Virus record (IMG/VR): IMGVR_UViG_3300049827_000144
Coordinates: 1-46,881 of that record
Direction: 5' to 3' (one strand)
Length of the DNA: 46,881 bases
From: a virus
The notes beneath the pieces were generated by a model. The model ran no database searches. It had not been told where the DNA came from and saw only the letters and a program-made list of their open reading frames with translations. Within the stretch, counting starts at the first letter, position 1, and each line of letters starts with the position of its first letter. Made by a program: the position numbers and the translations under genes. Positions 15,141 to 23,579 of this stretch are shown piece after piece.

Positions 15141-15810
15141 TTTTGCTACTATCTGTGTCGGAGCATTGTGCTTTGCTACAATGGCTCCGACATACGGCTG
15201 GACGGACTCAGGACATCGGCATATCTATAGTAAAAAACAATGCATACAGCAATCTGACGGTTCTGTCAAACTTACTGCAATTCCTACAAGTACCAAAGAG
15301 TGGCGTTCTTGTGGACTTTCATCTCGTGACGCAGGACAATGGTTTCCTTTAGAAGGTACCGTGTCGGTAACTGCGTCACTTCCGCATAGGTCAGGTATGT
15401 GGCCTGCATTATGGCTTCGCGCTCGGGGCGGTGCAGGTATTGGAGAAATTGATCTTGTAGAGGTATTTCCCGCTGGATGGTCGGATGCTACGCAGTCAGT
15501 ACATGCCCCACGGTTTGCTCGTACTCTTCTATTGGCTAAAGGCGTGATGATTCCTAATCGCACTGGCCGTCATACGTGGTGGGCTCGTATCAAAGACACG
15601 GCTGTCGGAGTTCGGGTTACTGTCGGGGTTGATAAGCGTACTACAGGAACAACTGTTATCCGTGGTAAATCTGCTACTGAGTTGCGTAAGGCCGGCAAAT
15701 GGGATTTAGCCGCTAACTTAGCGGTGTCGTGTTCTCGCTGGATTGGATGTCCTAAGCGATCCAGCGGTTCTGCTGTAATGACCGTCTATAAAGTTCAATG
15801 GAGGCCGTAA
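15133..15810 (+). CDS. Secreted GH16-like glycoside hydrolase
   Basis: 225 residues from the ATG at 15133, which overlaps the holin stop and has AGGA upstream. Residues 1-22 look like a signal peptide or anchor (FATICVGALCFATMAPTYG). GMWPALWLR at about 88-96 followed by GEIDLVEVF gives the E-x-D-x-x-E catalytic signature of GH16 enzymes (Glu105, Asp107, Glu110). The family cleaves beta-1,3/1,4-glucans or galactans, so this enzyme may degrade a capsule or wall-linked polysaccharide during lysis or release. Two CTGTCGG motifs lie at 15602 and 15620. A lectin-like protein that has lost activity is less likely, because all three acidic residues are present. Confidence 0.75.
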   Translation: MGSFATICVGALCFATMAPTYGWTDSGHRHIYSKKQCIQQSDGSVKLTAIPTSTKEWRSCGLSSRDAGQWFPLEGTVSVTASLPHRSGMWPALWLRARGGAGIGEIDLVEVFPAGWSDATQSVHAPRFARTLLLAKGVMIPNRTGRHTWWARIKDTAVGVRVTVGVDKRTTGTTVIRGKSATELRKAGKWDLAANLAVSCSRWIGCPKRSSGSAVMTVYKVQWRP

Positions 15811-16523
15811 TGACTGCACCCCGTAGTATCGAGGCTCGTATTGATTGGTTCCTCGATCACAACCCCAATGGCGAGGGCATGTGCGCGCAGCACTCGTGGC
15901 ACTCCCTCGGCGGTGATTATGGTAACCCGCCGGCGTGGGGCTGCGCAAACGCAAACGCGGTTTACGATAAGATCAAGAAGTCGGACCGCTGTTTCACCGG
16001 CGCCCCTCCGCGGGGTGCTCTTATTGCGTGGAAGTACGGCAATAACGGGCACGCGGCCATCAGCCTCGGCGACGGAGACATTGCTACGACGGACCCATCC
16101 GGCGACCCGGGTGGCTCTGGCGTTGAGTCTATTTCGTATCCTGAGAAGTGGGGAGCGTCGAGCTCGGCCCGCGTGTGGACCGACGAGTACAATAACGTGC
16201 GCTTCGACGTGGCCGATTCTGGCAATAGCGGCAGCATCAGTCACGGCAAGGTGTACCTGTCGAAATTGCATTACGGGCAGGAGGACTCCGACAGCGTGAA
16301 GCGACTTCAGCATGCGCTAAACTTGCACCACCTCGATGGTGGCGAGGAGTTGCCAATCACCGGCAACTACTTGACGGAGACAGACGAGGAGGTGCGGCTG
16401 TGCCAGCAGCAGCACGATTATGGCAACGACGCTGCTAAGAAGTCTTATGTCGGTCCGTCTCAGGCTAAGCATCTCTTTACGTGTGGCTGCACGGTTGTCG
16501 ATGACCGGGATGATCCGGTTTAA
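15810..16523 (+). CDS. Endolysin, CHAP-like amidase/peptidase
   Basis: 237 residues from the ATG at 15810, with GGAGG 5 nt upstream. An ATG at 15798 is in frame but lies inside the previous gene. The N-terminal part has a candidate catalytic Cys25 (GEGMCAQHSW) and His81 (NNGHAAISLGDG) with an acidic residue near 92, in CHAP/NlpC-P60 order. The C-terminus from about 150 (LHYGQEDSDSVKRLQHALNLHHLDGG) is a peptidoglycan-binding-like domain. It would cut the peptidoglycan stem or cross-bridge once the holin fires. The gene is clearly more GC-rich than its neighbours, which suggests recent acquisition. Confidence 0.8.
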   Translation: MTAPRSIEARIDWFLDHNPNGEGMCAQHSWHSLGGDYGNPPAWGCANANAVYDKIKKSDRCFTGAPPRGALIAWKYGNNGHAAISLGDGDIATTDPSGDPGGSGVESISYPEKWGASSSARVWTDEYNNVRFDVADSGNSGSISHGKVYLSKLHYGQEDSDSVKRLQHALNLHHLDGGEELPITGNYLTETDEEVRLCQQQHDYGNDAAKKSYVGPSQAKHLFTCGCTVVDDRDDPV

Positions 16524-16543
16524 GTTATCCTAAGGAGTATACT

Positions 16544-16996
16544 ATGAGGCGTAAAAAGAAGAGTATGTTGCAGAGGGCAGCCTCTCGTCGTAAGGATACC
16601 CCTTTACGGGTTAAGGGTGGGGAGCGGAATAAACTTCCGTGGATTAGGCCTATTCCAAAGAGCGATGGAACTCCTACAACGGCTAAGCCTAAGACTCCAG
16701 GGATGTCTAAACTTCCTATTTCTAAGTGGCCAGGTACTCCACGAAACTGGATTAAGCCGGTTATTGATCCTCCCGGCGGTAATCTTTCCGGTAGGCCTCC
16801 TAAGGCTAAGGGGCCTCTGACTAAGCCTGCTATTAATTTGACAGATAGCATGAATAAGCAGGCTAATACTGATATGGCTAAGAAGAAGTCTGGATTAGAT
16901 GATGCTGCTAGAAAGAATGCTCAGCAGCAGGTGTTAGACAGGCTTCGTAGTGAGCATAAGCTAGGGGGGCTTCCTGCGGTAAGGAAAGCCTTGTGA
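16544..16996 (+). CDS. Basic Pro-rich hypothetical protein
   Basis: 150 residues with AAGGAG upstream. It is Lys/Arg/Pro-rich, especially residues 1-95 (RRKKKS, RVKGGERNK, WIRPIPKS), and the C-terminal 50 residues are helical. It is probably disordered and nucleic-acid binding. It opens a run of small basic proteins before the adaptor, a position often taken by ejected core proteins in podoviruses. Confidence 0.65.
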   Translation: MRRKKKSMLQRAASRRKDTPLRVKGGERNKLPWIRPIPKSDGTPTTAKPKTPGMSKLPISKWPGTPRNWIKPVIDPPGGNLSGRPPKAKGPLTKPAINLTDSMNKQANTDMAKKKSGLDDAARKNAQQQVLDRLRSEHKLGGLPAVRKAL

Positions 16997-17424
16997 TTAT
17001 TGATGTTGACCTTCCGACAGCCCATGATGACGGACACTTTATTTCTGCTAAGGTGTCCCGTGTTGTTGAGTTAGTGCGTGAGTATGACCAACGTTTAGAC
17101 GTTAAGTGGATTCCTCCGAACATGCGGGGGGCTGACGATCCCGCATTCGCTATTACCGAAAGGTTAGGGAATGGGCAAGAAGTTGTCGCCTTTTATGTGC
17201 AGGATGAATCACAGTTCGATGAGCAAGTGCTCGAACGCATTATCCTGGGAGACAACGCACACCACGACGTCCAAGCGCGCATGGAGGCTCAGAATCTTGC
17301 GGCTAGAGCAATGGCTGAGTCAAAACGACGTGAAGAGGTCGCAGCATACGCAGACTTCGCCCGATCAGTAATTACGTCACGTAAACATACCTACCATCAC
17401 GACGGAAGAAAGCTGTCGATATGA
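16993..17424 (+). CDS. Hypothetical virion-region protein
   Basis: 143 residues, GTG start overlapping the previous stop by 4 bp. It has an alpha/beta first half (IIDVDLPTAHDDGHFI, DVKWIPPNMRG, EVVAFYVQDE) and a long C-terminal helix rich in Ala/Arg/Glu. No family is recognised. It is coupled to the neighbours on both sides by short overlaps. It may be a minor tail or core protein. Confidence 0.65.
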   Translation: MIIDVDLPTAHDDGHFISAKVSRVVELVREYDQRLDVKWIPPNMRGADDPAFAITERLGNGQEVVAFYVQDESQFDEQVLERIILGDNAHHDVQARMEAQNLAARAMAESKRREEVAAYADFARSVITSRKHTYHHDGRKLSI

Positions 17425-17867
17425 TTATTAAAGAGGGTGGCGGAGGTAAAGCTAAAGCTAATCCAGACTCTTATATTGCTCTTCGAGCAGCACAAAAGCT
17501 TACACAGGATATTCGAGAAGGTAAAGCTAGAAAAGAATATAACGCTAAGTATTTACAGTATGGACCTGGGGGTCCTAAGTATCCTGTAAACCTTGGATCG
17601 CTTCAGCGTCTTGAGAAGCAGGAAAAAGTATACAAAGCAAAGCCTAATAAGTCAATTCGTGAACGCCTTAGGCATTGGAGTCGTTCACAAGCAGCTGATA
17701 GTATTGCAGAGGATTGGTCTGCTAGAAAGACTAGTACAGCCGAAGAGATGGCAGTTGAAAAAGTTAATAAGAAGTATGCTAGCAGGCCACATTCTGCTAT
17801 TGATCCAAATAAATTAAAGAGTGCGGCAAAGCGTAAGTCTGGACGTAAGGCTGCTAAGACTCGATAG
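17421..17867 (+). CDS. Basic helical hypothetical protein
   Basis: 148 residues, starting in a 4-bp overlap (ATGA) with the previous gene. It is Lys/Arg/Ala-rich throughout and ends in a strongly basic tail (KLKSAAKRKSGRKAAKTR) typical of DNA-binding or packaged proteins. No domain is recognised. With the genes at 16544 and 20243 it forms a set of small basic proteins around the tail genes. Confidence 0.65.
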   Translation: MIIKEGGGGKAKANPDSYIALRAAQKLTQDIREGKARKEYNAKYLQYGPGGPKYPVNLGSLQRLEKQEKVYKAKPNKSIRERLRHWSRSQAADSIAEDWSARKTSTAEEMAVEKVNKKYASRPHSAIDPNKLKSAAKRKSGRKAAKTR

Positions 17868-17876
17868 GGGTTGTTG

Positions 17877-18503
17877 ATGAAACTCTCAGAAATCATTACA
17901 CGGGTTCAGCGTCAGTTTGGCGATGACGTGCAGGCTCAGATCACGAAAGATGATATTGTTCGTTGGGTTAATGATGCCTGCTTAGAAATCGTTACCAATA
18001 ATGATACTGCTGAGGCTTTCGTTGGTACTACCCCTGTAGTTGCTGGTACTCGTGTCTATAATCTGCCAGCAGATCTGATTCGACTGCGCTCTGTCAGAGT
18101 CAATGGTTTTAAACTTCGTGGAGAATCCTACGAGCAGTTATGTGACGTAGATCCCAATATCGAGACTACTACTGGCTCCCCTGTCGCGTACTGGGTGTAC
18201 GGAGGAAAGATCAATCTGTACCCAATTCCAAATGAGGAATTGGGAAATTTGAATGTTCTGTATGTTAAGACTCCTGCTACATTGACAATTACAGCTTTAG
18301 ATGCTATTCCTGATGTTCCGATTCAGTATCATCCTCGTATTGTTGAGTATTGCCTAGGGCAGGCTGCTGAATTAGATGACAACATCGGATTTTCACAGAG
18401 TAAAATGGCACAGTTTAATCAGAGTCTTATTGGATTACGACAGAATGCTGAGCAGCCAGAAAGCAATGGTCCTTACCCGTCGATTACTTATGTGGGTGAC
18501 TAA
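17877..18503 (+). CDS. Head-tail adaptor, tail tubular A / gp4-like
   Basis: 208 residues from the ATG at 17877, with AGGGG upstream. KLSEIITRVQRQFGD...ITKDDIVRWVNDACLEIV at the N-terminus, then YNLPADLIRLRSVRVNG and IQYHPRIVEYCLGQAAEL, is the typical layout of podovirus adaptor proteins (T7 gp11 / P22 gp4-like). The protein would form a ring below the portal and connect it to the tail tube. The next gene starts immediately after its stop. Confidence 0.8.
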   Translation: MKLSEIITRVQRQFGDDVQAQITKDDIVRWVNDACLEIVTNNDTAEAFVGTTPVVAGTRVYNLPADLIRLRSVRVNGFKLRGESYEQLCDVDPNIETTTGSPVAYWVYGGKINLYPIPNEELGNLNVLYVKTPATLTITALDAIPDVPIQYHPRIVEYCLGQAAELDDNIGFSQSKMAQFNQSLIGLRQNAEQPESNGPYPSITYVGD

Positions 18504-20234
18504 ATGGTTGAAACTGCCAGTATTGGACCGTGGTCTGGAGGGTTAAACCTTACCAGTAACCGAGACCTGTCGCCGTACTTAGATAATAATGAACTCGGTG
18601 CTGCTTTAAATGTACAGTTTACTCGTGAAGGTTTTGTGGAGTCACGACCAGGATTTAAAGTGCTTCCGAGTAATGCACTTAATGCAGAGAGTCAAACGGT
18701 AAAAGTTATTGGAAGTATTTACGCTGAAGATCAAGAAATCGCTGTTGTGCAGGTAAAAACTTTAACACGTGTAACTATTTACTATGTTACTGGTGCTAAA
18801 GTTGCATATTTTAAGTATGCCTTTACTGATCTTACTCTTGATTTTAGTTCTGTTTTGGCTATTAATAACTATGCTGACGAATTAGGAGCAGAGTCTCCTC
18901 GCGGTGTATTTCTTTTCGATAGTATTTCAGCGAATAAGTGTTATCGGTTAGAAGAGTATCCTAAAATTACAACCACTGTATCTGCTCCTGTTTTAATGTC
19001 TTCTGTGTTAAAAGTTCCTAAAAGTCATTTCTCTTTTTCTCTTAAAGATCGTGTCTTTTTAGTTGATGCTGATATTTCAAAACTTTACTGGTCTGCACTT
19101 GGAACTAATTCTCTATTCTTTGATAATAAGGAATTAAATACGGATAGAGGCAAAGAAACAGGGTTCCAATTTATGGACCCCTCACTTGACTTGACTGATA
19201 GAATTCAGGCTGTCGAGTTTGTAAATAATAGTTTTTACCTCTTTAAGAAATCTTCTACCTTCATGTATACGTATCAGGTGATTCCTGAAGATGACGGATA
19301 CATGCGTAAGATCAGTGATACTCTTGGAGCATTGGATTCTACAATGTTCCGTAATACTATTATTGTTATTAACAATCAAGGTATCTACTCAGTTGAGGGT
19401 ACAGAATTTATCAACCTTCAAACAAAGTTGAACCTACGTTTTGAAAATTACATTGATGTTGTGAATCCTAAAGCGTTCGTTACAAGTATGGGTACTAACA
19501 TTATTGTTGGGTATATTTCAAATGGTAAAGCTTATTACTATGTAATGAATGGGGATACAAAAGGGTGGTCACAGTGGGACTTTTCCTACGCAGATGTTCC
19601 GTTAGCCTCTCCTGGAAGTAATGCTGTGCTATGCCGTCATACGACGGATCAAGGTATTGTGTTATTTCATACATTTGATAGAAAGAATATAGTCTACGCG
19701 AACTGGCAGCCTGATATTAAAGCAGGTTCGCTTTACGACTATGCAGAAGATTCAAGCCTTTTTACAGACAACAGCACAGATAACATAACTAGGTATATTC
19801 CTAAGATTACGCTGTATACTAAGGCTATTCTCGGAGATTCACTTTTAAATTTCAAAAAGTTATACAGGTCTTATATTAGAATGTACTTGTCGGATTACCC
19901 TGGAGTTCAATGGAAGTTAAGTATTAACTACAATGAGTATAAGTTTGACCCTACTATGAATCCAATGTTTATCTTGATTACAGCAGTAGATAGGGATGAG
20001 TTGGTCCCTGTCGGACCTATTGTTAATACAGTAGCAGCGGTATACAAACGAACGTATCAGATTCCTTTTGCACAGCAGAGGGCTGTCGAGTTCGTTTATG
20101 AAATGACACGTCCTTATACGAAGTTGATTGATACTCGTGTTGTGAATCCGAGTCCCGACAGGCCGATTCATCAAGGATTTTATTTTCTTCTGTCGGGTCT
20201 TTGGGTTGATTACGACAACCGTGCTCGTATTTAG
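18504..20234 (+). CDS. Tail tube/hub protein, gp10/gp12-like
   Basis: 576 residues, ATG directly after the adaptor stop. The opening IGPWSGGLNLTSNRDLSPYLDNNELGAALNVQFTREGFVESRPGFK is typical of podovirus tail-tube or stabilisation proteins, which begin with a nucleating strand and continue as a beta-propeller-like fold. It would form the nozzle below the adaptor. Near the 3' end CCCGACAG (20154-20161) and CTGTCGGG (20190-20197) form an inverted motif pair inside the coding sequence. Confidence 0.8.
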   Translation: MVETASIGPWSGGLNLTSNRDLSPYLDNNELGAALNVQFTREGFVESRPGFKVLPSNALNAESQTVKVIGSIYAEDQEIAVVQVKTLTRVTIYYVTGAKVAYFKYAFTDLTLDFSSVLAINNYADELGAESPRGVFLFDSISANKCYRLEEYPKITTTVSAPVLMSSVLKVPKSHFSFSLKDRVFLVDADISKLYWSALGTNSLFFDNKELNTDRGKETGFQFMDPSLDLTDRIQAVEFVNNSFYLFKKSSTFMYTYQVIPEDDGYMRKISDTLGALDSTMFRNTIIVINNQGIYSVEGTEFINLQTKLNLRFENYIDVVNPKAFVTSMGTNIIVGYISNGKAYYYVMNGDTKGWSQWDFSYADVPLASPGSNAVLCRHTTDQGIVLFHTFDRKNIVYANWQPDIKAGSLYDYAEDSSLFTDNSTDNITRYIPKITLYTKAILGDSLLNFKKLYRSYIRMYLSDYPGVQWKLSINYNEYKFDPTMNPMFILITAVDRDELVPVGPIVNTVAAVYKRTYQIPFAQQRAVEFVYEMTRPYTKLIDTRVVNPSPDRPIHQGFYFLLSGLWVDYDNRARI

Positions 20235-20242
20235 GAGTGTCG

Positions 20243-20461
20243 ATGGGTAAACTTTATAAGACTGGAACCCCTGCCGCGCACAAAAATACTATGTTAAACC
20301 CGACAGGGTATATCAATAGGGAAATCAATAAAGGTTCTAGAGTTCGGCCCTCGACACGGAGGTCGGGAATGGCTAAACTTGCCTTGAAGCGGGCGGCAGA
20401 GCGACGTGCAATGGTTGATAGGATTCGCGCTCGTCCTCAGCCTAAAAGATTAGGAGTTTGA
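20243..20461 (+). CDS. Small basic hypothetical protein
   Basis: 72 residues from the ATG at 20243, 6 nt after AGGAG. It is very basic (Arg/Lys about a quarter of residues; ends in RARPQPKRLGV) and has no hydrophobic core, so it is probably disordered and nucleic-acid binding. It is the last small gene before the two low-complexity virion proteins. Confidence 0.6.
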   Translation: MGKLYKTGTPAAHKNTMLNPTGYINREINKGSRVRPSTRRSGMAKLALKRAAERRAMVDRIRARPQPKRLGV

Positions 20462-20462
20462 G

Positions 20463-22079
20463 GTGGCTATTAACAGGCCTACTAAAAAAGTTCAGGCTGC
20501 TGCTAAACGCAGTACAGCCTCTAAAACTAGTAAGCCTCCTAGTCCTTCAAAGCCTACTCCTAAGGTAACTAAGACTACTACGTCTAAGCCTGCCGCTAAG
20601 GTTGCTCCTAAGCCTGCACCTAAGCCTGTCGCTAAGGCTGCGCCTAAGCCAGTTGCTAAGCCAGTGTCTAAAGTTGTTGCTAAGCCAGCGCCTAAGCCCG
20701 CACCCAAGCCCGCGCCTAAGCCCGCTTCCAAGGCTGTAGTAGTTGCTAAGCCTGCAATGTTTAAACCTGCTGTTGCTACTAAGCCTGCTCCTAAGCCTGC
20801 TCCTAAGCCTGCTCCTAAGCCTGCTCCTAAGCCTGCTCCTAAGCCTGTTGTTGTTAAAGCAGTGGCTAAGCCTGTTGTTGTTAAAGCAGTGGCTAAGCCT
20901 GCTCCTAAGCCTGTACCAGCATCTGTGCAAAAAGCAGCAATTAAACAAGTTGCACCTAAGGCTGTTGTTGCAGCAAAGCCTGCACCCGCACCTAAGGCTG
21001 TTGTTGCAGCAAAGCCTGCACCCGCACCTAAGGCTGTTGTTGCAGCAAAGCCTGCACCCGCACCAGCACCTGCGCCTAAGGCTACACCTTTAAAACCTGC
21101 ATCCAACGCAGGCGGTGGCACTATGCAAGCGGCAGCGCAGCGTGCCGCAACAGCCGTTCCTGCTCCGGCTAAGGCTGCTGTACCAGTTAAGACTGCTGCA
21201 CCGGCTCCTGTGGCTGCTGTCGCTAAAACTACTGCACCTATTACTACTACTGCTGCTGCACCTATTGCTGCACCTACGGCTACTGCTCCTAAAACTACGG
21301 CTGCAACTACCCCTGTCGCGCCTGCCGCGCCTGCTGCTCCTCCTAATGTCCCTGTTGCTGGATCTAATGGAAGTCTTGTTAGTCCTCAAACATGGCAGCA
21401 GGATCAGGAGCGTATGGTCTATGCTCCTGAGGATTCAGCAGAAGCAGGAGATATTTCTAACGATGAAATCGCTGCTGAGACTGATTATGCAAATCAAAAA
21501 ACTCAGTATGAAAGAGATGCTGCTATTAAGTTAGCAGATGTTAATTTACAGGAAGGTAAGATTCCTGACCAGTGGGCAACTGATCGAAGTCGTTTGCGTA
21601 GTGGGCTTGCATATAGGGGAGCACTTCGAAGTTCAGCTAATGAGCGTCAAACTTCAAGTTTAGATAGTGAATATAGCAATGCTAAGAATCTTCTTATTAA
21701 GGCAAAGGAAGAGTATAGCAAGGGATTCGATGTTGCTAATCCTAATGCTGTTAATGAGAGATCTTCTAGGCTTGCGCTTACTAGGCGTAGGCGACAGGAT
21801 TTAGCTTTAAGGGCATCCAAGAGAGGTTTAGGAACTGTTGGTTCTAAGCCTGTCGGAGATACAGGTGTTATTGCTCCAAAGCCTATTACCCCTATTAAAC
21901 CTCCTGTTAAGGCACCTGCTAAGAAAGCACCTGTTAAGAAAGCACCTGCTAAAAAACCAGCAGCTAAGCTTCCTGCTAAAAAACTTCCTGCTAAAAAAGT
22001 CCCGGCTAAGAAAGCACCTGCTAAGAAAGCCCCGGCCAAGAAAGTTGTATCCGCTGCTCGACGTAAGGTAGGTGGGTAA
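20463..22079 (+). CDS. Lys/Ala/Pro repeat protein, histone H1-like
   Basis: 538 residues, GTG start after GAGG. Residues about 20-300 consist of KPAPKP, KAVVAAKPAPAP and TTAAAP repeats, encoded by near-identical DNA repeats. Residues about 310-440 form a charged helical domain (WQQDQERMVYAPEDSAEAGDIS onward, then NAKNLLIKAKEEYSKG). The C-terminus is a KKAPAKK histone-H1-like tail. It lies between the tail tube and the giant internal protein, so it may be packaged with the DNA or ejected to coat it. Repeat count may vary between isolates. Function is inferred from composition only. Confidence 0.7.
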   Translation: MAINRPTKKVQAAAKRSTASKTSKPPSPSKPTPKVTKTTTSKPAAKVAPKPAPKPVAKAAPKPVAKPVSKVVAKPAPKPAPKPAPKPASKAVVVAKPAMFKPAVATKPAPKPAPKPAPKPAPKPAPKPVVVKAVAKPVVVKAVAKPAPKPVPASVQKAAIKQVAPKAVVAAKPAPAPKAVVAAKPAPAPKAVVAAKPAPAPAPAPKATPLKPASNAGGGTMQAAAQRAATAVPAPAKAAVPVKTAAPAPVAAVAKTTAPITTTAAAPIAAPTATAPKTTAATTPVAPAAPAAPPNVPVAGSNGSLVSPQTWQQDQERMVYAPEDSAEAGDISNDEIAAETDYANQKTQYERDAAIKLADVNLQEGKIPDQWATDRSRLRSGLAYRGALRSSANERQTSSLDSEYSNAKNLLIKAKEEYSKGFDVANPNAVNERSSRLALTRRRRQDLALRASKRGLGTVGSKPVGDTGVIAPKPITPIKPPVKAPAKKAPVKKAPAKKPAAKLPAKKLPAKKVPAKKAPAKKAPAKKVVSAARRKVGG

Positions 22080-22082
22080 CTA

Positions 22083-23570
22083 ATGCCTATTGAGTATTAT
22101 AAAGATAGCAAGGGCGTTACACGAGCGCGTATTGTTGACCATAAACCTAAAAAGTCATCTACTTTTAAGTTTTATGAGCATACTCCTAAATCTACTTCTA
22201 AGCCTACTACTAAATATAGGTTTTATGAAGCTAAAAAAGGCGTACTTCCTTTTCGTGTAACTAATAAAAAGAATCCTGAGAGCGGTTTAAATGTCGTTGA
22301 AGCTAATGCTAAAAAGAATAGTCGTTCTGCTGATCCTGTAGCTATGAGGAAAGACAAGGAAGCAAAGAATCCTAAGAAAACCACACCTAAGAAAACCACA
22401 CCTAAAGGCTCTACTGGAGGGTCTAATGCTACTAGTTCTAATAGTGGTGGTAGTAGAGGTAGTAGTTCTGTCGGTAGTAGCGGTAGAAGCAGTAGTGGGG
22501 GCAGCAAAAGTAGCGGTAGCGGTGGCGGTGGAGGCGGTTCGAGCAGTTTAGAGGCGATGGCCAAAAAGCTATCAGACGCTGAGTTTGCCGGTATTCTTGA
22601 GCAGTTAGATATCAATCAGCAGACAAACCGAAAGCAGTACGAAAACTACGTTCCTCAGCGACAAGATTCCCTTGCTAAGCAGATTGGTAGCGATAGACTT
22701 GCTACTGAGATTACTCAGAATTCTGTGGGTGGTCTTAAAGGTGAGGCAATGGATAATTTCCGTAGGGCTGCTGAAGCTAATGCTGCTACGCAGGCTGTTA
22801 GGAAATCAACTCAGGCTGCTCAGAATGCTAATACTCTGACTAATTACGAACGAGAAATGCGCGCCTACGGTTTAAGTCCTGAGCGTGTTGAAGAAATGAA
22901 AGGTAATTTCCAAACACAGCAAGACTACCAAGGTAAACTTGATGAAATTCAGACTAAGTATGCAGGCGATTCCAGTACTAATGCTGGTAGGCTGTATGAT
23001 GTTCTGAAGGTGCAGGCCGCTATTCAGGGTAACTCTGCTGAGGCTGGCGCACGCGCACAAGCACAAACTGATTTCAACGAAAAGTTTAATACTTATACTA
23101 CGACAGAGGGGCAGTTAGCAGGAGAAGTTGCTAAAGCTAAGAAGGATCGTGGAAGTTCTTACCTTAATACGCTTATGACGTTAAAAAAGGAGAAGGAGCA
23201 GGCTGACGCAGAGAGGGCTCAGGCTCAGCTTGAGGCTGCTGTTTCAATGGGTAAGCAGGCATCGTCTGACTACTTTAAGCAGGCTGGTCTTGATCTTAAA
23301 GGACAAGAAATTAGTCTTAAAGCAGATACTGCTAAAAGCAATAGCGAGTTAGCAAAACAAAAGTTTCTTCATACTATTCAAAAAGATGTAGATAGCGGTA
23401 CGATTAACTGGGCTAAAGTATGGCTAGACGCTAAATCGAAAGGTATTACGTTACCTCCTCAGTTTGCTGGTCCAGCAAAGGCTGCTGCTCCTAAACCTAG
23501 GATTACTCCACAGGCTAGTAAGAAGCAAAAGTATTACAATCCTAGGACTGGCACGTACTATTACATGTAG
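22083..23570 (+). CDS. Internal virion/core protein candidate
   Basis: 495 residues. A basic N-terminus (1-100) is followed by a Ser/Gly linker (about 108-155, GGSRGSSSVGSSGRSSSGGS). A long helical, coiled-coil-prone body (about 155-460), rich in Gln/Ala/Lys/Glu, comes next, and the protein ends in KYYNPRTGTYYYM. It begins 3 nt after the previous stop and directly precedes the 2144-residue protein. Podoviruses place inner-core ejection proteins here, and the helical composition fits. No enzymatic motif is seen. Confidence 0.65.
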   Translation: MPIEYYKDSKGVTRARIVDHKPKKSSTFKFYEHTPKSTSKPTTKYRFYEAKKGVLPFRVTNKKNPESGLNVVEANAKKNSRSADPVAMRKDKEAKNPKKTTPKKTTPKGSTGGSNATSSNSGGSRGSSSVGSSGRSSSGGSKSSGSGGGGGGSSSLEAMAKKLSDAEFAGILEQLDINQQTNRKQYENYVPQRQDSLAKQIGSDRLATEITQNSVGGLKGEAMDNFRRAAEANAATQAVRKSTQAAQNANTLTNYEREMRAYGLSPERVEEMKGNFQTQQDYQGKLDEIQTKYAGDSSTNAGRLYDVLKVQAAIQGNSAEAGARAQAQTDFNEKFNTYTTTEGQLAGEVAKAKKDRGSSYLNTLMTLKKEKEQADAERAQAQLEAAVSMGKQASSDYFKQAGLDLKGQEISLKADTAKSNSELAKQKFLHTIQKDVDSGTINWAKVWLDAKSKGITLPPQFAGPAKAAAPKPRITPQASKKQKYYNPRTGTYYYM

Positions 23571-23579
23571 GGAGTGGGC

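Noticed and set aside
20492-21121. Antisense frames opposite the KPAP repeats
   Set aside because: They are low-complexity shadows (GAGLGAG) created by the repeat DNA on the other strand.
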